Assembly: GCF_965638725.1 (NCBI RefSeq)
Contig: NC_134952.1
Coordinates: forward strand, 20,649,028-20,713,027
DNA length: 64,000 nt
Direction: 5' to 3'
From: Aptenodytes patagonicus
Lineage: Eukaryota; Chordata; Aves; Sphenisciformes; Spheniscidae
This document shows, in pieces, positions 1 to 11,000 of the stretch (position 1 is the first letter of the stretch; every line of letters begins with the position of its first letter). The translations under genes and the position numbers were made by a program. The notes beneath the pieces are model-generated. The model worked only from the letters and a program-made list of their open reading frames with translations. It did not search any database and was not told the DNA's origin.

Positions 1-118
1 GATGCCACGTGTGATTGTGGAGCGAAGTAGCACTGGAAGTCAGGGCCGGATTGTTCAGCTGAGTAATGTGTTCACACAGACCTTTCATAGCAGGAAGCCT
101 TTCTTCTCCTCCTGGTAG
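1..118 (+). CDS. PI4K2B: PI4K2B, last coding exon (partial)
   Basis: Reading from base 2, 38 codons run to a TAG at 116-118; base 1 completes a codon begun in an exon outside the window. The peptide begins [10 protein letters not shown] and ends [15 protein letters not shown]. The SRKPFFSxW ending is the hallmark C-terminus of the type II phosphatidylinositol 4-kinases (PI4K2A and PI4K2B). The enzyme makes phosphatidylinositol 4-phosphate on endosomal, Golgi and plasma membranes; the catalytic lobes are encoded upstream of the window. I choose the beta paralogue because PI4K2B is the neighbour of ZCCHC4 and ANAPC4 in human 4p15.2. Whether the first base shown is the true exon edge cannot be seen. 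Confidence 0.88.
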   Translation, partial: MPRVIVERSSTGSQGRIVQLSNVFTQTFHSRKPFFSSW

Positions 119-1430
119 CAACAAAAATATGTGGGAAGAGTAAGTTTCTCTTAACTTTAGAAAGCTACTTCTGTGTAAAGGCTCTGCAATAACGTACTTC
201 TGTTGTATACCAAGAGCTCTGATTGCTGACACCTCAGAACTTAAATTCTAAAGACTGAAGAAATGTATTCTGAATGTAATAAAAGTTTACAATTTTTGTG
301 TCAAAATTGTGAATTCTTATGTCAGGGAATGAGAAGAACTTGTCCATATTGTATTTTTATAGGCCAAATTAATGTATTCTGAATAAGGGAAGATACACAG
401 TTTGCATATGCTGAGAAACTACTTTTGAATACAACAGGAATTCTTTTTGTTTAATACAGATGTGAGAACCTATACTCTATCAATTTCTTTTTATATGGTC
501 TTTAAAAAATGAAGTGCAGAATGTTGTCTTCGATTGTGAAAATGCTTTTCCTTGGAATTTCTTCCTGATATTTTAAGCTGTTTATAGATTTTTTTTTTCC
601 ATAGGCTAGTTACTTGAAAAGTCATGCACTAAAAAAAAAAAAATTAAAAAAAATCAATCTGTCCTTGACAAACAAGTGAAAGGGAGAAGGGGAAAAAATG
701 CTCCAAATAGGTTTTTTGCACGTGGGGACCAAAAATAGTTAAAATAGTTGAATTACAGCAAAACTCAACCTGAGTAAGTACACACAGTTCCTACTGTGAC
801 AAAATAAACTGAGTGTACATTTCAGAGGTTGAAATTTCGCCTGTAGCTTTTAGAACTTGTGTATTTAAGCACACGTATGGAAAATTGTGATATTTCTTCA
901 TAGATCCATCACAGTGAAAGAATTGCACCATGTTGTCACAGGTTTGTTTTGCCATATGCGTATAAATGTGTTCATCAGCAGTCACCAAAGTGGTTCTGCA
1001 CTGTTAATGGCAGCAGCACTGATGTGTTCATCACAAAGCCAGTCTGCCTTCTAGGTTTCTGTCTAAACACGCCGTTATTTTTTTGACTGGGGGAAAAAGA
1101 AAAAAAAGACTGTGATACATAGAGCATCGAGACTTATTACCGTACCCCTAGCAATGTCATGCTCATCTGCCAGTTGCCACTTGCATTTATGTTTGTTACG
1201 TGGTTTAAGACCCGATGGTCACGTTCCTAGATCTGTGGCTTATCTAACATGGTAAATATTTTTATTTTAGTAATTTTCTGGACAGTTAAGACTGGGAGAA
1301 AAATTGCTGCTTTTATGAAACCTTCAGTATTTCAGACATTGCTGTATTTTGTAATTCTAAGCAATACTGTTGAACTCAAAAATAATAAAATGCTTGTATT
1401 TTATATAATTTTGAGTGGATGTAAATATTA
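119..1430 (+). other. PI4K2B: PI4K2B 3' UTR with several candidate poly(A) signals
   Basis: AT-rich sequence without exons follows the stop. AATAAA hexamers lie at 278-283, 803-808 and 1384-1389, so short and long 3' ends are possible. The last lies about 500 bases before the ZCCHC4 start codon and sets a plausible outer limit; the true 3' end is not visible. An A-rich stretch lies at about 631-652. Short open frames here look like chance. Confidence 0.5.
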
Positions 1431-1719
1431 ATGTAGCATGTCAGCAATTCACATGATTAACTGAAACGTTTAAGCCTTAAATGTAAAACTCACTGTACAG
1501 TGGGGTTAAAAAGGAGATTGAAATGACCACCTTTATAAACTTGCCATGATTGTTTTTATCCAAACAGTTTATTAAAAAATTGAGGAGGGTGTTTATGTAC
1601 CAGACATGCCAGTGAAGAAAATAAATGTCCTAGTCTAAAACGCACGGGGTTTAGGCTCAAGTGTCTTATTTGTTCCGCAGCCGGTAGACGCCAATTCGGG
1701 TTTGTTTCACCCATGTTAC

Positions 1720-2115
1720 TGCCCGCTACCCAACCCCCACCCCTTACCCCGCCGCATTTTTCTCTCCTGGCGCTGGGGCCGCCGCGCCGCCGGGGGGCGC
1801 CGCAGCGCCGGCTGCCCCGCTCCCGCCTTACCCTGCCGGCGGCGGCGGTCCCCTGCGGGGGGCGAGGGCTGCCGGGAAGGAGGCGGTAACATGGCGGCCA
1901 GCGGCGCGGGTGCCCCGGAGGGCTTGTGCGGCCCGGAGAGGCAGGGGGCGGGCGGGCTGGCCCTGCTCGGCCTGGCGCCCAGCGCTCCCAGCTGCCCGCA
2001 CGGTAAGCCGGGCGGTGAGGAGGCCGCTCGGGCGGGATGGGGGTGCGGGCCCTGCCGAGGGGAGGAGCGGGGTCGGCCGGGGGCTCTGACGGGCCTGACT
2101 TGAGGTGGCCGCAGT
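1720..2115. promoter_or_regulatory. ZCCHC4: CpG island promoter of ZCCHC4
   Basis: An abrupt GC- and CpG-rich block covers the start codon and the first splice donor, between AT-rich flanks. No TATA box is evident. AACATGGCGGCC (1888-1899) spans the start codon and matches the YY1 consensus, which often sits at the start of TATA-less housekeeping genes. The block could also promote antisense transcription, but nothing in the sequence proves that. Confidence 0.7.
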
Positions 2116-5100
2116 TCCCGGCGGGTGGCGGGTTTGACACCTCCCTGAGCGTCTCTGTGGCTCGTCTCCAGCCGCTTTCTCGGCTCCTCTGCGAGGGATT
2201 GTGTTTTACAGCAGCCTTTGTTAATGCTTTATTCTGGAAGCTTGACGCTTGCAGCGGAGGCGTTAAAACAGATCTGTTGGTGTCCCGTGTGTCATCGATT
2301 GTCCTTTAGGTCCTGCTCTTCTGTTTGTAAAGACCAGCCAAGGAGAAGAGGAAGGAAGACGATTTTATGCTTGTTCAGCTTGTAGGGATAGAAAAGATTG
2401 TAACTTTTTCCAGTGGGAGGATGAGAAGGTAAGAGAGTGCTGCTTAAGACTACGGTAAATATTGGGGATTTTTTTTCTCTATTTAACAGAAAATTGTAAA
2501 AAAAAGAGTATATTTTGTTCTGGAAATCTGTGACAATTGCTGTTTCGTAAACTTTGTCCAATAGTTTATGTTTTGGGAGATGGTCCTGAAGGGCAAAGGG
2601 GTCCAGGAAGGCTGGATGATCTTCAAGAAGGAAGTCTTAAAGGCGCAGGAGCAGGCTGTCCCTGTACGCCGTAAGAAGAACGGGCGGGGAAGACGACCGG
2701 CCTGGCTGAACGGAGAGCTCTTGCTGGGACTCAGGAAAAAAAGGAGAGTTTACCGCTTGTGGAAGAAGGGGCAGGCGACTCAAGAAGAGTACAGGGATCT
2801 TGCTAGGTCGTGCAGAGAAGAAATGAGAAAGGCAAAAGCCCAGCTAGAACGCAATCTGGCTGCTGTCGTTAGAGACAACAAAAAAAGCTTTTACAAATAT
2901 ATTAATGACAAGAAGAGAGCCAAGGAAAATCTCCATCCTTTATTGGATGCAGGGGGGAACATTGTCACCGAGGATGAGGAAAAGGCTGAGGTACTCAATG
3001 CCTTCTTTGCCTCAGTCTTTAACAGGCAGACCAGTTATCCTCAGGGTACTCGGCCCCCCGAGCTGGAAGACAGGGACGGCGAGCAGGATGAACCCCCCAT
3101 AATCCAAGAGGAAGCAGTCAATGACCTGCTACGCCACCTGGACGCTCACAAGTCTATGGGGCCGGATGGGATCCACCCGAGAGTGCTGAGGGAGCTGGCA
3201 GAGGAGCTCGCCAAGCCACTCTCCATCATTTATGAGCAGTCCTGGTTGATGGGGGAGGTCCTGGACGACTGGAGGCTTGCCAATGTGACGCCCATCCACA
3301 AGAAGGGCCGGAAGGAGGATCCGGGGAACTACAGGCCTGTCAGCCTGACCTCGGTGCCGGGGAAGATGATGGAGTGGTTCATCTTGAGGGCGCTCACAAG
3401 GCATGAGCGGGACAACCAGGGGATCAGGCCCAGCCAGCACGGGTTCATGAGAGGCAGGTCCTGCTTGACCAACCTGATCTCCTTCTATGACCAGGTAACC
3501 TGCCTAGTGGATGAGGGAAAGGCTGTGGATGTGGTCTACCTCGACTTCAGTAAGGCCTTTGACACCGTCTCCCACAGCATTCTCCTCGAGAAGCTGGCGG
3601 CTCACGGCTTAGACAGGTGTAGTCTGCGCTGGGTCAAAAACTGGCTGGACGGCCGGGCCCAGAGAGTTGTGGTGAATGGAGTTACATCCAGTTGGTGGCT
3701 GTTCATGAGCGGTGTTCCCCAGGGCTCAGTTTTGGGGCCGGTCTTGTTTAATATCTTTATCGATGATCTGGATGAGGGGATCGAGTGCACCCTCAGTAAG
3801 TTTGCAGACGACACCAAGTTGGGTGGGAGTATTGATCTGCTCGAGGGTAGGAAGGGTCTGCAGAGGGACCTGGACAGGCTGGATCGATGGGCTGAGGCCA
3901 ATTGTATGAGGTTCAGCAAGGCCAAGTGCCGGGTCCTGCACTTCAGCCACAACAACCCCATGCAGCGCTACAGGCTTGGGGAAGAGTGGCTGGAAAGCTG
4001 CCTGGCGGAAAAGGACCTGGGGGTGCTGCTCGACAGCCGGCTGAACATGAGCCAGCAGTGTGCCCAGGCGGCCAAGAAGGCCAATGGCATCCTGGCCTGT
4101 ATCAGAACTAGTGTGGCCAGCAGGAGGAGGGAAGTGATCGTGCCCCTGTACTCGGCCCTGGTGAGGCCGCACCTCGAATACTGTGTTCAGTTTTGGGCCC
4201 CTCACTACAAGAAGGACGTCGAGGTGCTGGAGCGTGTCCAGAGAAGGGCAATGAGGCTGGTGAGGGGTCTGGAGAACAAGTCTTCTGAGGAGCGGCTGAG
4301 GGAACTGGGACTGTTTAGCCTGAAGAAAAGGAGGCTGAGGGGAGACCTCATCACTCTCTACAACTGCCTGAAAGGAGGTTGTAGCGAGGTGGGTGTCGGT
4401 TTCTTCTCCCAAGTAACTAGTGATAGGATGAGAGGAAATGGCCTCAAGTTGTGCCAGGGGAGGTTTAGATTGGACGTGAGGAAAAATGTCTTTACTGAAA
4501 GAGTGGTTGAACATTGGAACAGGCTGCCCAGGGAAGTGGTGGAGTCCCCATCCCTGGAGGTTTTTAAAAGACGTGTAGATGAGGCGCTTAGGGACATGGT
4601 TTAGTGGGCATGGTGGTGTTGGGTTGACGGTTGGACTCGATGATCTTAGAGGTCTTTTCCAACCTCAATGATTCTATGACTCTATGTTTAGCGGAGCACT
4701 TATTTCTGTCAGGAGAACATGTTTCAAGTTCATGTTTCAAGAAAGCTACAGCTTTCAAGGAAGGCTGTGTACATTTTGAGCAAAACTGGCATTTGTTACT
4801 GTATTGCCAAAACACTTAGGAATTCAAGTTACGAAGTTTGCCAATATTATGCAATGTTGAACAATATGGGATAGTTCTGATTCCAAGATGTGCTCATCTT
4901 CCATGATTAAGACAGAGAAAATCTGGTGAATACAGGCAAACAACGGGATGTACAAAATAGTGAGATGGTGGGGATCAGCATGATGCTCAGTAGTCTTGGA
5001 ACATCTGCAGCAATTTCTCTTGGTCTAAAGAACTTTGGTTAGATAATTGTAGAGTAACAAAATTGGGATTGAAATACATTCACAGAGAGCTTGCTGTGTT

Positions 5101-8015
5101 TTTTGTCCAGTACATTTTGTGTTACTTTTTCTGTTTCCTAAATGAGTATCTTGTGTTGTGGTCATTGTCTTCAGCAGGTTGGCAGGCTGGGATTTAATCA
5201 GATTCGTAAGCGTTTCATTGCTGTGTTGGTTACTACTGAAAAGTTGTATAAAGAGAAAATGAGGTGGTTAATCACTGAGTTGTGTAGATTTAAATGGTAT
5301 TCCTAGTGAAATTTCATTTTGAATGTCACTTGTATTATGGCGTCTTTTGTTCTGTTGAATTGTACTGTCTCCCCCTTCAAACAAATCAGTCCCATGTTTT
5401 GCGCAAATCTCCTGAAACTCTGTTAACTGTGAAACCATTAAGTATGTTTTGTGGGAACAAAGTAGAAGACTCAGAGAAGAGTTGTCATGCTTTTAAAACA
5501 ACCACACACAAAAGACTTGGGCAGCATTTCCACTGTCATCAGTTGTGCAGGATCAGTTCATAGTTCTTCAGAGGGAATGCAACTGCTGGCACGCATTAAT
5601 GGAAAGTATCCCTCTTTCTGTCTTGATCATAATCATGTTTTGAGTTTTTCCCTGAGTATTACATGTGGTAGAAGAACGAAATGCTTCCATTTATTTATTT
5701 TTTGCAGTTTAAATTCACAATGAGAGATTCGTGTTGTTATGCAGCGTGCCTCTGTGCTGCAGTCATGCTTGTTCTTCTGAAATAACAATCCAAAGAACTG
5801 AATTCATCAATTATCAATTATCAAAGAATGTGATAGCTTTTCTATGCAGAGTAGCTAAAGCATGAGACCACTGATGCACCCTTTTTGTTTAATATTGAGA
5901 TTTAATCTACAATACAGTGATATCTGTTAATTTTTTAACTTTTTATGTACATAAATTTTACAGGTGTCAGAAACTAGGCTTGCAGCACGTGAAGAATATA
6001 ATAGAAATCATCAGCCGCCTTTTACACACAGACAGAATGTGGAAAGGTATTGTTATGTATATTTTCTTCAGTAAAAATCAAGTAATGCAAGTTCAGGTAC
6101 TCTGAATATAGAGATAATATTTCAGGATTCTTTAAAATATGAAAATGTGCCAGAGAGATTTGGAAAAATAAGAACTGGTTGACTGCAATGGGAAAATAGC
6201 ATGAAACATCTAATTAGAGCATGGTATTTTCAACCCAGGAACTGTATCTTTCTTTTTTTTTTTTGGTACGTATAGTTCTTATGTTAGTGCTCATAATGTA
6301 CTAACAACAGGTCAGCAGCAGTTTCAGTTCAAAAAATTATTTGTGACTTTAGTGTGCAAAAGTAACAGGCTTAACACTGAGAAGAAGCAAAGGTAATACA
6401 GTAACAAATAATCTCTGAGTTTTTTTGTGTGTAAACATACAAGACTGCTTGCTGGTTGTTGATATAGAGTCTTCACTCTGTAATCCAGTTATTTGTGGGG
6501 ACTCAATATATTTGGCCAGCGTATTATATGCTTGCTCTCAGGGAAGGCTTTTTCAAAGTGTCCTTTGAATATTTTTCATAAATATTACTTCATTCACATG
6601 TAGATAGTGGAGTTTTGCAAGAGCAGCTTAAACTACGTTGCCTGTTTAAATTGTACTCTTACAAAATATGAAACCCCCTTCATAGGTCCCCTTCATATCT
6701 TTTATAGAGGCTTTTTCAAAGTTTGTTCCCTATCGTCTTTTGTATTTGAAGGTACAAGAATTTTGTTCTGTTGCCGTTATCAAAGAGGAGGTTTTGCCAG
6801 GAATGCCAGCAATTGCTATTGCCAGCTGAATGGGAAAAACACTTGGATCACCAGTTCCTGTGTGATATCTCCACTGCGCAGTTAAAAAGTCCCAGTCAAC
6901 TTCTGTATCCACTGGAGAATAAAAAAACAAATGCGCAGTATTTATTTGCAGACAGAAGTTGCCAGTTCCTACTGGATCTTATTATTGATTTAGGATTCAG
7001 ACGCGTGCTCTCTGTTGGAACACCCAGGTACGTCAGTGAGAATTGTTACACTTTCAAATAATATTTCTGTCTCAAAACTGTGCAGCTTACTAATAGTTAA
7101 ATAATCAAGGATTCTCCCGCAATAAGAGGTTCACTATGCTTTAATTGGTAGGGATTATCCAAGCATCTAGTGGGGTCTTGTTTTGAGCTCATAAGATACA
7201 GGGGAGGACTGTAGCTGCACTGCGAATAAGAGACAGACAGACTCTGACACTCTCTCTCTCCTCCCCCTTCCCCCCCTCTTTCTTACAGAAGTGACAGTGA
7301 GTTTCTTTGCTTACGTTTGGGGTTTTTTTGTTCATGGTGATCCAGTAGGCTCCACTGACTTTTCATCTTTTAAGACTAACATTTTTCTAACTTTGAATAT
7401 TAGCCAAATGGAATCATCCAAATTCAGATTACTTCATTTTCTCTATCTGTTTGGTTTTAGGTTTAGTAAAGTACCAGGCATTCTTGTCTTGCAAGATAAT
7501 TTCTGAAGCCAATGATTATGTGTTAAATTTCTTTGCTCCAATTATACTTCAGGCTTCATGAAATGATCCAGTCAAAAGCATCACAAGAAGATTTCAGGGT
7601 TAGAAGCCTTCTGCTAGATATTGATTTCAGGTAGGTTTTGATAAACGTTTATCTGTCTGAAGAGTATGTACAAAGATTTGTGGTGTTACTGCTTTAAAAT
7701 ACAAATTCGTGGTTGTTTTCCCTTTCCTGTCTCTGCATCTCTGTTCCTGCACACATACACAAATGACATCCAGTTTATGAGAAAAGTAATTATACTTAAT
7801 AGTTCCCAGTATTGGTATGTGTTGTCAGTAATCAGAACCCAAAGATGATGTTTTTCTTAGGGCCCTGTTTTCACTGTAAATGCCCCTTAGGGCAGGCAAG
7901 AAGTTGTTTATATTTTTCTACTACTTAAAACTTATTTTACAGGTATTCACAGTTTTACACAGAAGATGAATTCTGCCACTACAACATGTTTAATCATTAT
8001 TTTTTTGGTGGAGAG
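1891..8015 (+). CDS. ZCCHC4: ZCCHC4 exon map, exons 1-6
   Basis: Exons: 1 at 1891-2002; 2 at 2310-2428; 3 at 5964-6046; 4 at 6752-7027; 5 at 7553-7630; 6 at 7943-8015. All introns are GT-AG and every phase joins without a stop. Exons 1-2 encode the N-terminus and GRF finger. Exon 4 encodes the C2H2 finger and the conserved [14 protein letters not shown] segment that opens the methyltransferase fold. Exons 5-6 continue the Rossmann-like core (LLLDIDFR, then FCHYNMFNH). Intron 2 (2429-5963) holds a CR1 insertion. I saw nothing notable in introns 3-5 beyond a CT-rich run at about 7240-7285. Confidence 0.92.
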
Positions 8016-11000
8016 GTAAGACCAAGTATTTCTTGAGTGCTTTGTAAAGAAGTACATGTTGTTGATGCAGAATTTTGTAAGAAAGTCATGGCTAGTCTAG
8101 TAGAAAACAACTATCGAGATAAAAGTGGTCAACAGTAGTGGAAATCAAAGGATAACAGTGCCTCTTCAGTAATTATCTCCCACTTGATTCAAAGATAAAG
8201 TTGCTTATTAAATTTATGCTAACTATTGTTACTTACACACATTAACTGCTGCTTTTATTAAAATGACAGTTTGGTGTGAGTTGTCGCCTTATATAAGTAT
8301 TCATTAGCCCTGTTCTTGTGTTGCTACAACAGAATTAATTGTTTTATTCCCAGCCTTTACAAGCCCAGCGGATGCCATGGGACTTGTTCACTGGTACTTG
8401 AGGTGGGAGGGAAGAGGGGGTTTTCCTGCTTTATTCCAGACAAGTAAGGTCAAAAGGTTAACCTTGTTGTCGTAAAATGAGGTTGAATTAGTGTCATGGT
8501 TAAAAAAAATGCTGAATTTCTTGTTTCTTTTTAAATGTCACATTAAGTGCTTAATTTTGAGTTCATTAGGAAACCTGCAGCCGCAGTAGGACATTTATTG
8601 TAGCTTTGTACAGAGAATCGCAGTGTAATTCAATTCCAAACATTAATTTCAAACATTTATCCCAATAGTATACTCACTCACTCTTCGCTCTTCCCCTGCC
8701 ATTATTAGTGAGCCACCACTGATTTGCCTAAACATGTTTATTGTAATACCTTTCACACTATGTAGATAATTTTCAGATTTTTTCCATTCTAAAGCCTAAT
8801 TTTGAACGGGATCTTGAAAATAGAAAGAATCGCCTAGAATGAAATGGGAGGCTGGTCTGAAAGCCTTACCTTTGAATTTTTTTATCCATTACTGTGTTCA
8901 AGTTTTATATATTTCAATTAAAACAAAAGACTCTGTTCATCTGCATTATAAACACTAGTGTTCTTTTCGAGGTGTGAAAAGGTGACACCTGTAATGGCAC
9001 TGTATTGCAGTGCATTCAAGGACTGAATTGCAGCACTTCTGAATGCATATTAGTGTTAAAAATCTGTTTTTGGAATGCAATAGAATCTAAGTAATAGATG
9101 AGAGAACACTGCAAGATGGCAGTGAATACATAACTTTTTTACATTTCCTTTAATAACAAGAGTCCAGGTTGGATTGCTAACATTTGAACATTGTATATTT
9201 TTATAACCAGTGTGGATTGAATCAGTTTTCAGTGGACTGAATTTTTTCCTGTTACTTTGATAATGCTTTACAGAATAAAACTGAAGTTAAAGGGCATGAA
9301 TAAAATGTGTCCTGAGCCTGAACTCTGTTTTCTTGCTATGAATAACATCTTTTTTCCAAGTTAAATTTAGTACCCTTTGGAGGACGACTATCTTAGGAAT
9401 ATTGAACTGCGTCTGCCCTTGATATGTTATCTCTAACTGAACAGGGCACTTGTTTTCAGTGCTTCAAATCTAGTTATTGTTTTTTTTGTTTTTTTTAAAT
9501 GCTACACAAGAGGAAATTCACCTCCACAAGAGGAAATAACTTCCATCTTCAAAGTTGAAACTTCTAAAATAATCATTTTATTGCCAAATACAATATTTTT
9601 ACAATTCTTGAATCTATATTTCTGGAAATTAACCTCTGTTTCTTACAGGCTGCACGTGAAACTTGTAGGAAATTCTTGTATCAAGACAGTGGTGAAAGAG
9701 TCATTATGGTAACTGATCCCCCATTTGGAGGTTTAGTAGAAGCACTGGCTTCTAGTTTTAAAAAACTGATGGCAATGTGGAAGGAGACAGAAAAAGAAGG
9801 TATGTATTACAACCAGATAGATGGGTTGAGCTGTACCATCACTGTAAGAAAAAGTACCTATTTAAAAGTCTGTGATTCTTGCTACTTAGGTGAATGTGAA
9901 CACATTCATGTTCTAATTTCTAAAAACAAACTATCATATATCTAATAGACTGTCCTGATACTTTTAGTTTAATAATACCCAGTTCTCTAAGTCTCTCTTA
10001 AAAATGTTTACAAATTGTTTAAAAATCTACTTTGCAATTAAAATTGACTTTAAAGGTAGAGAAGAATAAGCTATCAAACCGGTACCATTTCTTACCAACG
10101 TAGGCAGGTGACAAGAGTTGTTAGTTAAGTGGAGCTTACAGCTCCGCATATATAAAATATACCAAAACTTTGTCACCTAAAGGAACTAGTTCTTATGCCC
10201 AGCATGACATACATATACATGTTTATGTATTTACTGTAAATTTTTCATGCTGCTTGTACCTTGTTTTTCTTTAATGTACATCTAAGTCTTTTCATTACTA
10301 GGTCATAACAACCAAGAGATGCCCGTGTTCTGGATATTTCCATACTTCTTTGAGTCTCGTATTCTGGAATTTTTCCCAAGCTTCAGTATGATGGATTACC
10401 AGGTATAACTGAACCCAGTGAATCTACTAAATTTCAGTCGTGTGCAATGTGAACAGGAATATGAGTGAAAGCAGATACCATGGTAGCACTTGTCTGTAGA
10501 TGGGCTGCCTTCTAGAACTTTAGCTTTGACTGCATTGGAGGCACTGCAAGCCCTGTGGTGCTCATCATGTGAAGCCCAGATTCTGTATTTGTATTAGTCA
10601 TACCGTTGGTAACTTTGTCACGCTCCTACAGTTCATTACCTCCCTTTAACTCATCTGTCATCTGTCCATTAACTCATTTCTTATGCAAGATTTTCAGTGT
10701 GACAGAATTTGCACTAATTTTGCCAGGTGCATATTGCAGAGGTGAGAGGTAACTTGAAGAAGAGCGTTTCATTTTTCCCAGAGGTTGAAATGTCAGTAGC
10801 TTGGTGGGTAATGCCCAGCCCTGGTCAGAAAAAAAAATAAAAGTCTTGCATCTCCAAAACTGCTGGGACCAGAGCAGAATTACAACAATGGACATTTTTG
10901 GAATTATGTAATAGATGAAGTTGTCAGTGATAAAGCAATAATCTGGCATCAGCTTCTCCAATATTGTATCTGTCAGCGACTTCTGGGAGATCAGTCGTGG

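Noticed and set aside
1556-2140. 194-codon minus-strand open frame over the ZCCHC4 promoter
   Set aside because: Lies in a CpG island where stop codons are rare; composition is proline/arginine low-complexity and it overlaps exon 1 antisense.
3726-4514. 262-codon minus-strand frame in the CR1 copy, repeated at 42074-42862
   Set aside because: It recurs in both CR1 copies because it is the antisense shadow of conserved ORF2; not an independent gene.
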